Of a stretch of DNA of 64,000 nucleotides, positions 1 through 11,149 are shown piece by piece (position 1 is the first letter of the stretch; every line of letters starts with the position of its first letter). The notes under the pieces were generated by a model, which did not search any database, was not told where the DNA came from, and was given only the letters and a program-made list of their open reading frames with translations. Source of the stretch: Grammothele lineata (lineage: Eukaryota > Basidiomycota > Agaricomycetes > Polyporales > Polyporaceae); the NCBI GenBank assembly GCA_002150815.3, contig NDFF03000367.1, positions 744,001-808,000 of the forward strand. The letters run 5' to 3'. The position numbers and the translations under genes are program-made.

Positions 1-2569
1 GGAGTCTATAGGATATCATAGCTCGCCTTCCTAGCCTTGCAAACGAGAAGGACCTATCTTTTGTGCCCATCATTCTTGGTAGCGATAAAACCACGGTTTC
101 TGTCGCAACCGGCCAGAACGACTTCTATCCTCTCTACTTATCTATAGGAAACGTTAGAAACAACGTCCGACGTGCACATAGAAATGCAGTATCTGTGGTC
201 GCATTCCTAGCCATCCCGCACAGTACGTCCATAATTTTAAACACCTTCACAGCTGCACTCACCCTAGCTGCCTAAAGCGTCGAGAAAGTACAAAGACACA
301 GAGCCATTCAGGAAGTTTCGCCGACAGCTGTTTCATTCTTCACTTTCCCGTATTCTCAGCTCCCTTCGTCCCTACATGGAGGAACACGAGATCGTACAAT
401 GCGGTGACAACAAGTTTCGGAAGGTTGTGTACGGGCTGGGCCCATATATCGCGGACTACCCTGAACAGGCTCTCGTTGCTTCTATTGTTCAAGGATGGTG
501 TCCTATGTGAGCGGCTATATATTGCTGATAACACGCCTGACGTCTCACACTTTCAATATCTCTTAGCTGTACGGCGCCGAAGACCAATTTGGACGGAGGG
601 GAGGGTGTTTTGCGCGACCGTGACCATACGGCCTTCTTGATGGAGCGTCTTGACCTAGGGGAGCTCTGGAAGAAATATGGAATCGTTGGAGACGTTTCGG
701 TGGGAGATACTGCTTGAAATTACTCAACTATTCCATTATTCATGTACTTGAAATAGTCGTTCACAGAGGATTTCCCTCGGGCCGACATCCACGAGCTGTT
801 ATCACCGGATATTCTACACCAGCTCATAAAGGGGTGCTTCAAAGACCACCTCGTGGAATGGGTCGGATCCTTCCTAACCGCTCAATGGGGCCCGACCAAG
901 GCGGCGGAACTGATGACACAGATCGATAGACGGTAAGTGAATATGTACCTATCTGTGCAACAAACTCTCTGAAGCTAAGTTCCTATAGCATTGCGGTCGT
1001 CCCACCCTTTCCAGGACTCAGAAACTTTCCTGAAGGCCGTGAATTCAAGCAATGGACTGGGAATGATACAAAGGGGTTAATGAAGGTACGAATAACGGGT
1101 TTGTCTCAATATACCAAGCTCACGATATACAAAATATGAAGCTCTGGGTCCCTGCTGTGGACGAAATTGTGCCCGACGAAATGCTCCTCGCCATTCGTAT
1201 CTTCAACGACATCTGCTATCTGGTGCGGAAGGAAGTGCATACCGATAATACACTCAAGGAGCTGTCTACGGCTATAGAGAAGTTTCATCAATACAGGGAG
1301 ATCTTCCGAACTACTGGAGCCCGTGTTGACAATGCCCGGGATGGAACCGACGCCTTCTCCCTTCCCCGGCAACACGCCCTCCTGCATTACGTCGACCGCA
1401 TCGAGGATTTTGGCGCGCCGAATGGCTTGTGTTCCTCTATCACGGAATCTAAACATATCAAGGCCGTCAAGGAGCCCTGGCGTCGCTCGAATAGATATGA
1501 GGCCCTGGGACAAATGCTCACCACCAATCAGCGGCTTGACAAGCTCGCCTCAGCTCGTGTCGACTTTGAGGAGCGCGGAATGTTGGAGGGCAGCTGCCTT
1601 TCATCGGCTAGAAAGGAGTTAGGTCTGTGAGATTTGACTCCCTTTGTTATACGAAGTACCTACAGAAATCGTATCAGGTCTTCCGCCTTTACCCAGGCAA
1701 AAGGCAGACAAGAAGTCTAAGCGTGGAAAGAAGAAGATACCTGATCAAGATCTCACAGAAGATGGGGAAGTGGACGGCCCAAAGCTGTTAGCATCTGTGA
1801 GGCTGGCTGGCGAACGCTGTAGGTCACTCTAGCTACGGCCAGTGCCAATTCAACGTTATTCACGCTTCACTTAGTGAAAGGAGTTCCAACGACCGCTGAT
1901 GACCTTGGAAAGAAGTACCGAATCGGCAACCTCACAGAACTCATCAGGCGATACCTCTTCCACGCCCTGAATCCTCTCAGTGATGCTACTGGAAGCTCCC
2001 TCGCCCTCGACGATTGCCCTCAGCTTTCAGACGAGACCATCAGCGTCTTCCGCTCTGCAAAAGCAATATTTTACGCTCCGAGCGACCCTTGTGGTGTCGG
2101 AGGGATGCGCCAACAATTCATTCGCGCGACATCACGATGGAGGGGAGAAGCTGCTCGGTACGACTGCGTCTTCATTACAAAGGATGATGCGCTCCCTGGA
2201 CTTCTTGGAATGGACGTCGCCAGGGTGAAGCTTTTCTTCTCTTTTACATATGCTGGAGAGCTTCACCAGTGTGCTGTTGTACACTGGTTCTTACGCACAG
2301 CAGATGAACAAGACGACCACTCCGGCATGTGGATTGTAACTCCTCAATACGTTCCAGGGCAGGGTGCTCAGTCTAGAGCCCCTTTGTTGTCCGTCATCGG
2401 TCTTCATAGTATCATTCGTGGTGCTCACCTCATAGGTAACTATATGGGCCAAGAGATACCTGTAGAGCAGGAAAGCCACACGTCTCTCGATACCTACGAA
2501 GAATTCTACGTCAACAAGTACATTGATCATCACGCTTTTGACTTACTTCATCAACCAGTGTATCCCTGA
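1..2569 (+). CDS. Plavaka-type DNA transposase, 5' truncated by window edge
   Basis: Transposase of the CACTA-related Plavaka family found in basidiomycetes. The visible exons are about <1-222, 278-506, 567-699, 757-932, 989-1085, 1142-1622, 1666-1818 and 1875-2569, all in phase. Motifs in order: ILGSDKTTVSVATGQN near the start, RKFRRQLFHSSL, GPYIADYPEQ followed by GWCP, LDGGEGVL, FPRADIHELLSPDILHQLIKG, FGAPNGLCSSITESKHIK then EPWRRSNRYEALGQML, and near the C terminus GAHLIGNY and VNKYIDHHA. The apparent stop at 507-509 lies inside an intron (507-566) whose removal restores the cysteine-containing GWCPxCTAPK segment. The N-terminal part lies before base 1. With no in-frame stop left, the element may be recently active or only recently silenced. 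The terminal inverted repeats were not located. Confidence 0.85.
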
Positions 2570-3305
2570 TTGATAGTTGTACATACGCACTCATAGACAC
2601 TTGCTATTTGTTATGAATGTCTTTCGCTTCTTAGGGTATGGTGAAGGGCGCCGCTGATCGGACTGTGCCGTCTGTTGTACACGGAAGAACCTCAATTCAG
2701 ACACTGTCTTGAACGGAACGTCGAGGAGCAAGGGGTGGATCTCAAGGCAGGGAAGGCTTGTAGGTATGTACCAGCGAAAGCCTTCTCAGTCCGACAGAGG
2801 CCTTGAAGTGAGTACGATGACATGTATGAGCCTACTATGAGGTAAGGGTATAAATGTTTCTTATATGCACAAAACACGCCTACATATTCGACCCACTACA
2901 ACGAACGCACGCTCGGGTTGATCAGGTATGTCATCATCTGCTCGTAGCACGAGATAGCATCCTGTTCGCGACAAGGTATCGCATCCCCTTTTCTACTACT
3001 TGACTTCTGCCTACATCTCTTCGACAAGTCCAGTGCATATCCATTGTGCTGTAGATGATTGAGCAGTTTCATCCCCTCTTTTCCCCGCGTCTCTTCACTT
3101 CACAGCTATTCCCGACCTTAGTTTGCCAGCCTATCGCCCGGTCTTCTCCGGCCGTACCCACATCGATAGGCACGGCCTTCGTCTTCAGCTGACTCACGCA
3201 TACAGTCTTAAGTGACCCTCCCACATGCAATATTGGGGCTAGGTACGTCTCATTGTTAATGGCACAACTTTCGTGTTGCATGCTGAACATGTTCCTACTC
3301 CAGCA
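2570..3305. other. Intergenic, no gene recognised
   Basis: Short unrelated open frames only. It should contain the 3' flank of the Plavaka element, but no terminal repeat or target-site duplication could be picked out by eye. Confidence 0.5.
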
Positions 3306-5850
3306 GCCGGACCTGGGCATAGAGCGGAAGGAGGCGGACATTGACGACGAAAAGTATGTAGCGCCTTTTGCTTTATGCTTTTATCATCGCAGAAAATGTA
3401 CGTTTCCTACTCGTTCGCAATACTTTGTTAGTTCTGACCTGGATACGTAGATAAACGTCGCGACATTTCACAATCCTCGCTGAGACAAGCCTTGACCACG
3501 ACGGGGAAACAGGCGGCGCCGACCTCGACGCATTCAAGATCGCCTACATCGCGCCGGTGAAGGCGCTTGTTCAAGAGATAGTCGGTAACTTCAGTTCTCG
3601 TCTCGGCGTATACGGCACCAAGGTCGATGAGCTCACGGGCGACTCGCAAATGACGAAGCAGCAGATCTTGCAGACGTAGATCGTCGTCAGATGCCGGAGA
3701 AGTGGAACGTCATCATGCACAAGAGCACGGACATGAGCTACACCAACCTCGACGCCTCATCATTATCGATAGGCGAGTTTCACTCATAATATGTGATAAT
3801 GGTCCACGTCTCGATTCCGGTCGTTGCGCGCACGATCCGGTGCACGGAACAGACCAACGAGTACGTCTCCCTCGCTCGCATCTCGGCTACTTTCCCGAAT
3901 TGTCGCGACCTTCATTCCAGTGGACAGAGTCTTGCTCGTGTTCCTAACTAACAGAGCTCCCAATCAATGTCAAGTTTTCTCGCAGAGGTGGCGCCAGCGC
4001 AAGAACGCGCAGACCGTTGTCCCGCTCATCGCCGATGGGATGTAGCTTATCGGAAGTGAGGTTAGTTCTACGTACTAGGTCGTGATTTCCCGCACTCGCT
4101 AAGTATCAGCGCAGACCGACAGCAAGACGCGTATCGCCCCGTGCGGCGTCTCGTTGTCCAATGCGCGGGTGGACTAAGACACCGTTTCATGCTCTCTTCA
4201 ACTTCCTTTCCCGGTAAGTAAATCGCGATATATACTGGAGTCACAATCCTGAAAGTGCCCTAGTACGCGCCTCCTGGATATGGACATCTACATACAACGC
4301 TTCCAGATCCCCTAAGTACTTCCCTTCGCTCATGATCGCGATGTCCAAACCCGCCTACCTCGCGGTCCTCGAGTACTCACTAATCAAGTCGTCGTCTTCT
4401 CGCATCACTTGGCGCGCGCGGGGGCGGCACTGCACGCGATGCAGGAGTGGTGGAGCAGCGACAGTCAGCGCGAGCTCGCGCTTTGTTGGCGAGACATCTT
4501 CGCGCTCAAGTTCAACATTCTGACGCACGCGGCCGGCCTCAGCAATTCCTGCAAGTCTCATTTCGTGAGTGCCGTGTGTCTGCGCCTTGCAACGAAGCTC
4601 ATACGTTCCTGTCCCAGTAGTTTTTTTGAGAATTTCTCATAGGCGAGTTGAGTTCGAGCGTTCCGCGTACGACCGCTAATTTCGATGGCCGACAGATCAA
4701 ACGCAAAATCACAAAAACAAGATATAAATTCCAACAACCTACAGACTCATACGTCTCCGTTCCGGAGATTTCCTGTCAATTTGGGCCATTCAAAGCAGGC
4801 GAGTTGTACTCGTGCGTTCCGCGTACGACCGCTTATAACGACGCCAGATAGATCAACCGCAAAATCACAAAACCAACATATAAACTCTAACAACCTATAA
4901 ACAAACCATAGTTCGTACGTGGCCTGTATTTTGAACGTGCGCGCGAAATCTGACCAGAACCTCATAGCACCTGTTTCACAGCTGCTGGTCAGCTTTACTC
5001 GAACCAACGCAAAGTCGTATCCCTCGTCGTAAGTGTCGCGTCCTTTCCACCACGAGGGACCTCCGTTTCCGGTCGGGCTGACGATATACGCAGTGATCCG
5101 CTTCCTGTGTACGCATGTGTTTCATAAGTACGTAGCTCCTTAACCTTGCCGAGTCGTTGAAGCTGATGCTCGCCCGTCCCTTCGGACAGTTGACAGCGCT
5201 CACGGCGACAAGTTCGACGCTGTCGTCCGGGCGCCAGCGCCGCGCGCGCGCAAGGGCGGTTGCGCTGAGGTGAATGCTGGTCAGTGGCACACGTCGTAAA
5301 CGAGGCCCGCTAGCTCACGCCGTCGTTCCGTGCAGTCGAACAAAATCGCCGCAAGGATAGTACACCTAGCGCGAACCTCCGACCGACTCGATCCGCAAGA
5401 CAAGAATCAGCTCTGGTAAGTCGTGCGCAGTGCGAGTGACGGAGGTGAACCGCATACTGACGAAGCATCCGTCACACCTGCCTCGTAGATATCATCGCGG
5501 AGCTGGCGTGGAGCGGTCCAACGGGGAGGATGGGCGCGACATGAGTGAATCGTCCCCTAGACACACGTATAGTACTCGTAGCTAGATCTCAGTAGCAGTC
5601 CGCTCGTCGTCTGCGAGTTCACGAATGTTGATGTTATTCTCCTAGCTCCCCCTTCGTTCCAGCGGAGGGTGCGCGTGTCGAATACACCGGTCTGTAAGGC
5701 GCAAATGCCGGCTGACATGGGCGTGGTCAATGCCCGGGACTGCTGCACAGTCCTGCGCGTCAAGCGCGTTACCCTGGAGCTGAGGTTGCGTCCCGAACGA
5801 GGTAAGGATGTATGTACATGTTGCGCATCAACAATCCTACAGACACACTG
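3306..5850 (+). pseudogene. Brr2-like RNA helicase fragment A, decayed
   Basis: Relic of Brr2, the U5 snRNP Ski2-like helicase with two helicase cassettes and Sec63 domains. First-cassette pieces are readable: APVKALVQEIVGNF (about 3545-3590), DELTGDSQMTKQQI (about 3625-3665) and a degraded PEKW/TDMSYTNL segment (3690-3755), followed by TNEYVSL. The sequence then jumps to second-cassette text: RWRQRKNAQ (3985-4011), LSNARVD (about 4157-4177) and MAMSKPAYLAV-like residues (about 4335-4370). Weak Sec63-like pieces follow to about 5800. Frames shift repeatedly and stops are frequent, so this cannot be a working gene. Several hundred residues are missing between the two cassettes, consistent with an internal deletion. 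A second fragment lies at 9090-10450. Confidence 0.7.
4643..4905 (+). repeat. Imperfect tandem duplication, unit about 156 bp
   Basis: Two copies in direct orientation, the first at 4643-4798 and a shorter second one from 4799 to about 4905. Both begin GCGAGTTG, share CGTTCCGCGTACGACCGCT and continue with AAATCACAAAA and ACAACCTA blocks. The repeat interrupts the Brr2 relic. Confidence 0.75.
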
Positions 5851-6387
5851 ACGTTGTATCTACCAAGGGTGCCGCGTTCACGGTAGAGAATGCCGCGTGA
5901 GACGTGGGGAGACGACCGCCGGCATCGAGCGGTCTCCCGACGCCTCGTGGGCCGTTCACTAGACGGCAGAGATACTCACCTCGCGCCGTCGAGCCCCCGC
6001 CATTTAACTAGGCCCGCCGTCGCGATCTGACTCTCCGTCACGGCAACCGGCGAGCCGCGCGAGGGTAGCACGCGCCCGCGTCTGCCGTTGGACGTGCAGA
6101 GCCCGCTCCCCTCTTCGCGCGCTCGCACCTGCCGTCGGTGCCCGCCCGCCCTCCAGCCTCGCGTTCATCTCTCACCCAGCTTCACTGGCGCTCGCATTCC
6201 CGACCGCTGGTCATCTCCTCTCGCATTCCCGAGCGCTGGTCATCTCCCACTCGCACTCAACGCCGGCGCTCCTTCGCTAACTCTCGCCCGCACTTACCTC
6301 ACGCGCTCCCGCGCCCTCTCCCATTCTCTTCACCCTCCACAGACGTCTGCTTTGCTCTCACACATCGCGCGCGCGTCCTTAAGCACT
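5851..6387. other. Pyrimidine-rich 5' flank of the 6388 gene
   Basis: No gene seen. From about 6090 the + strand is rich in C and T (many CTCTCGC and CTCCC runs), as is common directly upstream of basidiomycete start codons. It probably contains the promoter and leader of the small gene at 6388. Confidence 0.45.
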
Positions 6388-6980
6388 ATGAACCCTCGTC
6401 ATCGCCAGGTGAGTTGTGTGCAGCGGCGCGCAGTCCCATCACAGCGCTGACTTGATCTAGACTTTGCTCTCCATCCTCGGAGCGAAGGATTACAACACCA
6501 GAGTGAAATGGTCGGAGGTTCGAACGGTGAGCAACAGTCGTATATGCGTTGGCCGCGCGCTCACCTCCAGAAGGCTCTTGCCAAGGGCTTGGGCTGGGAG
6601 GAGATACCGAAGAAGCACGGGATGGAGTATAAGAGTGGGACTTCGAGCATTTCTTGGCACAAGGTAAGTGAATGGTTCTGTCCGACCCCGTCCCCTTCCT
6701 CATTGCGTGGACTACGACGTCAGAAAAACGGTCAGAGGGTAGAGAAGAACCAGGCGGACGAGTAAGCGCGCTTTCGTGTGGCGTTTCTGCGCGCTGACAA
6801 GGGTTGCGTAGCATCCGCCGTAACTTACACGCGTGCGGCATCTTCAAAGAAAACCTCCTGCGCGAGGCGGAGCAGGCGGGCGGCGCAGGCGAGGCAGGGG
6901 GCGCGGGCGAGGTGGGAGGCGAGGGCGAGGGCGAGGGCGAGGGCGAGGGCGAGGGCGAGGGCGAGGGCGAGGAGGCCTGA
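6388..6980 (+). CDS. Small five-exon protein, HicA-like fold suspected, Gly-Glu repeat tail
   Basis: Exons 6388-6408, 6461-6526, 6571-6663, 6724-6761 and 6812-6980 join in phase to give 128 residues. Every intron has GT..AG ends and is 44-60 bases long. Residues 20-90 hold KALAKGLGWEEIPKKHG, then SSISWHKKNGQRV, then DDIRRNLHACGI. This order (helix ending in LGxEEI, a histidine-bearing strand, a second strand ending in H-K, then a helix) recalls the HicA/YcfA dsRBD-like fold of bacterial mRNA interferases. The likeness is my inference from spacing and needs a profile search. The C terminus is a run of Gly-Glu pairs from a GAGGGC hexanucleotide repeat. A second gene with the same exon pattern lies at 8328. 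No partner resembling HicB is visible. If not HicA-like, it is an orphan fungal protein. Confidence 0.6.
6919..6972 (+). repeat. GAGGGC hexanucleotide microsatellite inside coding sequence
   Basis: About eight or nine perfect GAGGGC units. In the gene frame they encode (Gly-Glu)n just before the stop codon, so unit gain or loss changes only tail length and never the frame. Confidence 0.9.
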
Positions 6981-8327
6981 GTAAGTTACCATATGATTGT
7001 TCTTCCTACTGAGTACACGATACAACAACTTTTCTGCACGGACCTGAGGGTGGGGGTGTGTACAGCGGCTCAAGGGGTTACACGAAGGTTCGTATCTACA
7101 TGTACATGGCTGGCGTCCAGTACATGTCATACTATATCGGGGCGCGTGCCACCACGGAACGCATCGCGTGCGCGCGACGCTCGGCGCGGCCCTTATCGCG
7201 GGCAGACAAAGTGGCGCACCTGGACCTCTGACGACGCTGACGACTGATCTTGCTGATCTATGCAGCTATGGCATATAACAGGTGAGTCATCTACTGTACA
7301 GTGCTCTATCTACTGTACAGTGCTACTACCTCCAATAGGTCTGCGTTTGAACGACGGCTCGCCGCTCGCGTGCCTGAACGCGGAACGTAGGCCCAATATC
7401 GGCTTGGCGCGCCTGAAAGTCACCGGTTCATATTTGCCCATGAAGTGCGCACCGCGCGGCCGCAGGCGCGCTTATATCTTATCCCTCGTGCACAGATATG
7501 CACTCATGTAGTATAAACGTGCTCCACCAACATCTATTCAGTGCCTCGTCTTTTGAATTTTACCTGTCCACCTGACCGTTGACTGTGGCCTTCGGCCGGT
7601 CTACTTCGCCCGCGACATGTGCAGGGATCCTGCAATTGTATAAGGATGAATGAGCGATGCGAGGGAGACGCCAGCGCCTGTTCAGGGTGTTTCGTAGAGG
7701 ATGACTAGTATGGTAGGTGGCGATGCGCTCGGCTCACCGTAGGGCCAGTGGGACGGATGTAAGTTAGTAGGGGCAAGCCGAAGAACGCTCTCACAACAGA
7801 GACAATAATATGGCTTCGGTGTGGAAGGATTGGTGCGATTGGCATTGAGTACTCCAAGTTGAATTGAGTACGGAGCCCTGGTACATCTGCCCTGTACGTG
7901 CGACTTTGCCTTCGAGTACCTGTGAGACGTCACCTTGCTTCATACTGTCTACGTCGCTCACACACATTGACCGTTCGCCCTCACCATCTCTCTGACTCTG
8001 CTCGTCGTCCGTGCGCTCCGCCGTTTCCTTCGGCTGTCCGTTGACTCTCGTCCGTCCTTCATCCCGTCCTCTGACTGACTACGCACCCGACCAGCTTCGT
8101 CCTCGCGCTGTCCTGTCCCACTCGCACTCTATCTCTCATTGCTGGTTTTCTCTTCGCCTTCGTTCGTGCTCTCGGTCGCAGCCTTCGGCTATCGGTCTTC
8201 TCGAGCGTCTCCTTCTCGACCGCTGCACTTACTCCTCGCCCGTGAACCTTCGTACCTCCGCTCGCTCTTCCGTCCCTTCCCATCCTCACTGCATCTCAAC
8301 TGGCTCTGATCTTCTTCTCTACCTCCC
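6981..8327. other. Intergenic between the two small paralogues
   Basis: No gene seen. It contains a 19 bp direct repeat at 7289-7307 and 7308-7326 (ATCTACTGTACAGTGCTCT type, with the palindrome CTGTACAG). From about 7960 the + strand becomes pyrimidine-rich, the likely promoter and leader of the gene at 8328. Confidence 0.5.
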
Positions 8328-8973
8328 ATGCCGCGTATTTCTAAACAGGACGAAGCGGTGAGTACTTCACGCGACCCTTTCCCAGCCTGGAACTCACCTG
8401 TGCGCGCAGGTCTGGGACGCCGTCTACGGCGTATGCGGCGGCAGCCAGAACATCAGACCTGAAGAACTCATGCGGGTAGGTCATTTCCCGCGTTCTCATC
8501 CTGTCTTTCTTACATCGGTGCCAGGCCCTTCAGGACGGCTTCGGCGCGGTGATCGAGGACACTGCGGACGGCTGGCACGCGACCTTCAAGTCGACGAGCC
8601 GTTTCACACAGGCTTCTGGTGAACAGCGCTTCACCTTTCATCGGGTGCGTACGCTTTACATCTCTATTCAGCTCCTATCTGACGTTACTAGGCCCACTAC
8701 GCGACGCAGCCGGGACATGTGCTCAACCAGTACGTGAGGTCTACACTCTGCGCGCGGACGCAAATTCTAACGGACTCCAGCTTGCGCGCCGCGCTTCTGC
8801 GGTGGTTCGATCTCACCCCCGCGAGGTTGGAAGCGGTATACGCTTTGGACTGGACGGCCCCCGAGGAGGATTCCTTAGAGAAACAGACGGTGAGCAAGAA
8901 GGAGCGCAAGCAGGCAGAGAAGAAGGAGAAGAAGGAGAAGAAGAGAGCGGCGAGGTTCCAGAAGAGGAACTGA
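8328..8973 (+). CDS. Small five-exon protein, HicA-like fold suspected, Lys/Glu tail
   Basis: Exons 8328-8357, 8410-8475, 8525-8644, 8692-8729 and 8781-8973 join in phase to give 148 residues. Exon 2 (66 bases) and exon 4 (38 bases) have the same lengths and phases as in the gene at 6388, which argues for duplication. Residues 27-75 read EELMRALQDGFGAVIED, GWHATFKS and GEQRFTFHR; residues 85-105 read LRAALLRWFDLTPARLE. The single His in GWH sits where the catalytic His of HicA-type interferases sits, and the later HR matches the second conserved His region. This is pattern-based inference. The tail (KKERKQAEKKEKKEKK) is strongly basic with coiled-coil character, unlike the acidic Gly-Glu tail of its relative. 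The start has a pyrimidine-rich leader and no better upstream ATG. Confidence 0.6.
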
Positions 8974-9089
8974 GAGGCGGGCATAGTGGTAGCTACGGTG
9001 TATTTACCGTACCGTCGTACTTACTGGAATGTGCGCAGTGGAACGCCTAGCCTGGCCCGAACGGCACGCGTAGGTGCTGGCATTTCGTA

Positions 9090-10450
9090 GCGTACGCCCG
9101 ATTTGGCAGGTGGGCGCGGTCAAACGCAGATCATGGTTACGACACCGGAGAAGTGGAAAGTCATCACGCGCAACAGCGCGGACACGAGTTACACCAAATT
9201 CGTACGACTCATCAAAATCGACGAGATTCACTTATTGCATGATGAGCACGGCCCAGTTCTCGAGTCCGTCATCGCGCGCACGATCCGGCGCATGGAGCAG
9301 ACAAACGAGTACGTCCGCCTCGTCGGTCTCTCGGCCACCCTCCCGAACTACCAGGACGTCGCGACCTTCCTCCGTGTGGACACCAGCAAAGGTCACTTCT
9401 ACTTCGACGCTTCGATCCATCCGTGCGCGCTCCAGCAGCAGGTCATTGGTGTCATGGAGAAGAAGGCGATCAAGTGGTACCAGGTCATGAACGATCGGAG
9501 GTCTGCTACGAGAAGATGTTCGACCAGGCAGGGAAGAACCAGACACTCGTCTTCGTCTAGTACACCTGGAAGGAGACCGCGAAGAGTTACTGCGACGTTC
9601 ATCTTCGATATGGCAATCGAGAAGCCTGAGGAGACGATCACGCAGTTCGTCAAGCCCGACGGTGCGACGCGCGAGATTCTCCTCGAGGAGTCCAACAGTG
9701 TCAAGGATCTTCTCCAGTTCGGCCTCGGGATCCGCAACGCCGGCATGTCGAGGGAGGATCGCGGGCTTGTCGAGGAGCTTTTCGCGGACGGCGATCTCCA
9801 GCTTCTCGTCTGTACGGCGACGCTCGCCCGGGGTGTTAACCTTCCGGCGCCGGGCGCACATAGTCATCATTAAGGGGACCCAAATATACAACCCGGAGAA
9901 AGGTTGTTGGGTCGAGCTCTCGTCGCAGGACATTTTGCAGATCCTGGTCATGCCGGCCGCCCGTAGTAGTACGACACGTTCTGCGAGGGAGTCACTATCA
10001 CTAACCACTCCGAGCTCCAGTACTACCTCACTTTGATGAATCAGCAGCTTCCGATCGAGTCCCAGTTCGTCGCGAAGCTCACGGACAATCTCAACGCCGA
10101 GATCGTGCTTGGGACCATCCGCAACCGCGACGAGGCCGCCGTCCAGTGGCTCGGGTACACCTACCTGCACGCTTCTTTCCTTGTCTATGTCTTGTTGTTC
10201 TTCATGCTAACACCTTCTAGTTTTTAGGTACGTGCGAATACTGAAAGACCCGGTCCTATACAGCGTTAGCAGTGCCGACTACCTCAAAGACAACCCGACG
10301 CTCGTTCAGAAGCGCGCCAACGTCGTCTACGCCGCCGCCGCCATGCTCGAGAAGTGCCACCTTATCAAATATGAGTGTTTTTCCGGCCGCTCAGTCCAGA
10401 GCACGGAACTGAGGCGCATCGTTCCGCATTCTACTACAATGCTGCCTTTG
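9090..10450 (+). pseudogene. Brr2-like RNA helicase fragment B (first cassette), frameshifted
   Basis: Covers the first helicase cassette from TTPEKWKVITRNSADTSYTK through IDEIHLLHDEHGPV (DEIH box), VRLVGLSATLPN (SAT motif), [30 protein letters not shown] and [14 protein letters not shown], ending near AAMLEKCHLIKYE and TELRR. It is broken by a frame change near 9495, an in-frame TAG at 9558-9560 within what was LVFV-Y-TWKETA, a return of frame near 9590, and another shift near 9845 just after GVNLPA. One intron (about 10172-10226) is still recognisable. The 5' part, the Sec63 domain and the second cassette are absent. Sequence identity to the family is much higher than in fragment A, so this copy decayed later or arrived separately. 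Confidence 0.85.
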
Positions 10451-11149
10451 AAGGCATTACCTAGCTCGGGGGTCCGCTCGAGGTTGTTTCATCCTCTGCC
10501 GAGTTCGAGTCGACTCATCACCATACGCTACTACGAGGACTCTGTATGCCCGTGCCTGCTGTACCATTTGTGTATTCCGTGTGTTGTGTACCTCGTGTAT
10601 GGTTTGTGTATTTTGTGCTGTCTGTTCCCTCAGTGCTTTCCACTCCATTCGTGTAATCTGTCGTCTCTCTATTCTCTGTGAATTTCATTTTTGTGCTTTC
10701 TATACCATCTACTTCGTCTGTACTATCTGTACTTCCTGTGGATTCATTGCCTTCTGTACCATATGTGTTATATGTAAAGTTTGTCTCCCCTGTCAATCGT
10801 CTCTCATCAGTGTTTTCTATCAGTCTCTCAGTGCGCAAACCATCTGGTCTCAAAAATTCATGCTTCACTCAGCTGTCCCCACAGTCAAAACCTCTCACAG
10901 AGCACTCAGCAGTAGTTGGGCGTCTCTCTTTCGTCCTTTCTCACTCAGCAGTAGTTGGGCGTCTCTCTTTCGTCTTTTCTCACTCAGCAGTTAGCTACAA
11001 ATCTCTCCTTCAGTCACACTCAACTGTCTGTTACATGTTGAGCTGTCATATTTGTCTGACCTTCATTCTGAGAGACTGCCGAGACTCTCTGAGAGTCCCT
11101 GAGAGAAAATTCACAGCTGAGGGAGCACTTTCAGTTTTGCTGATGCAAG
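10451..11149. other. Low-complexity T/G- and C/T-rich stretch before the Tnp2 gene
   Basis: Long runs of CTGTGT, TCTGTAC and TTCTCAC words give spurious open frames. It contains the 39 bp repeat listed separately. It may include subterminal repeats or short 5' exons of the downstream transposase, which I could not define. Confidence 0.5.
10903..10990 (+). repeat. 39 bp direct repeat, two full copies plus a part
   Basis: Copies at 10903-10941 and 10942-10980 differ by one base (C versus T). A third copy stops after CACTCAGCAG (10981-10990). Unit begins CACTCAGCAGTAGTTGGGCG. Confidence 0.85.

Noticed and set aside
507..509. In-frame stop suggesting that the first transposase is dead
   Set aside because: The TGA lies in an intron (507-566, GTGAGC..CTTAG); splicing restores the conserved GWCPxCTAPK segment in phase.
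9232..10170. 312-residue open frame on the - strand
   Set aside because: Antisense of the Brr2 fragment B, whose sense frame matches the helicase family residue by residue.
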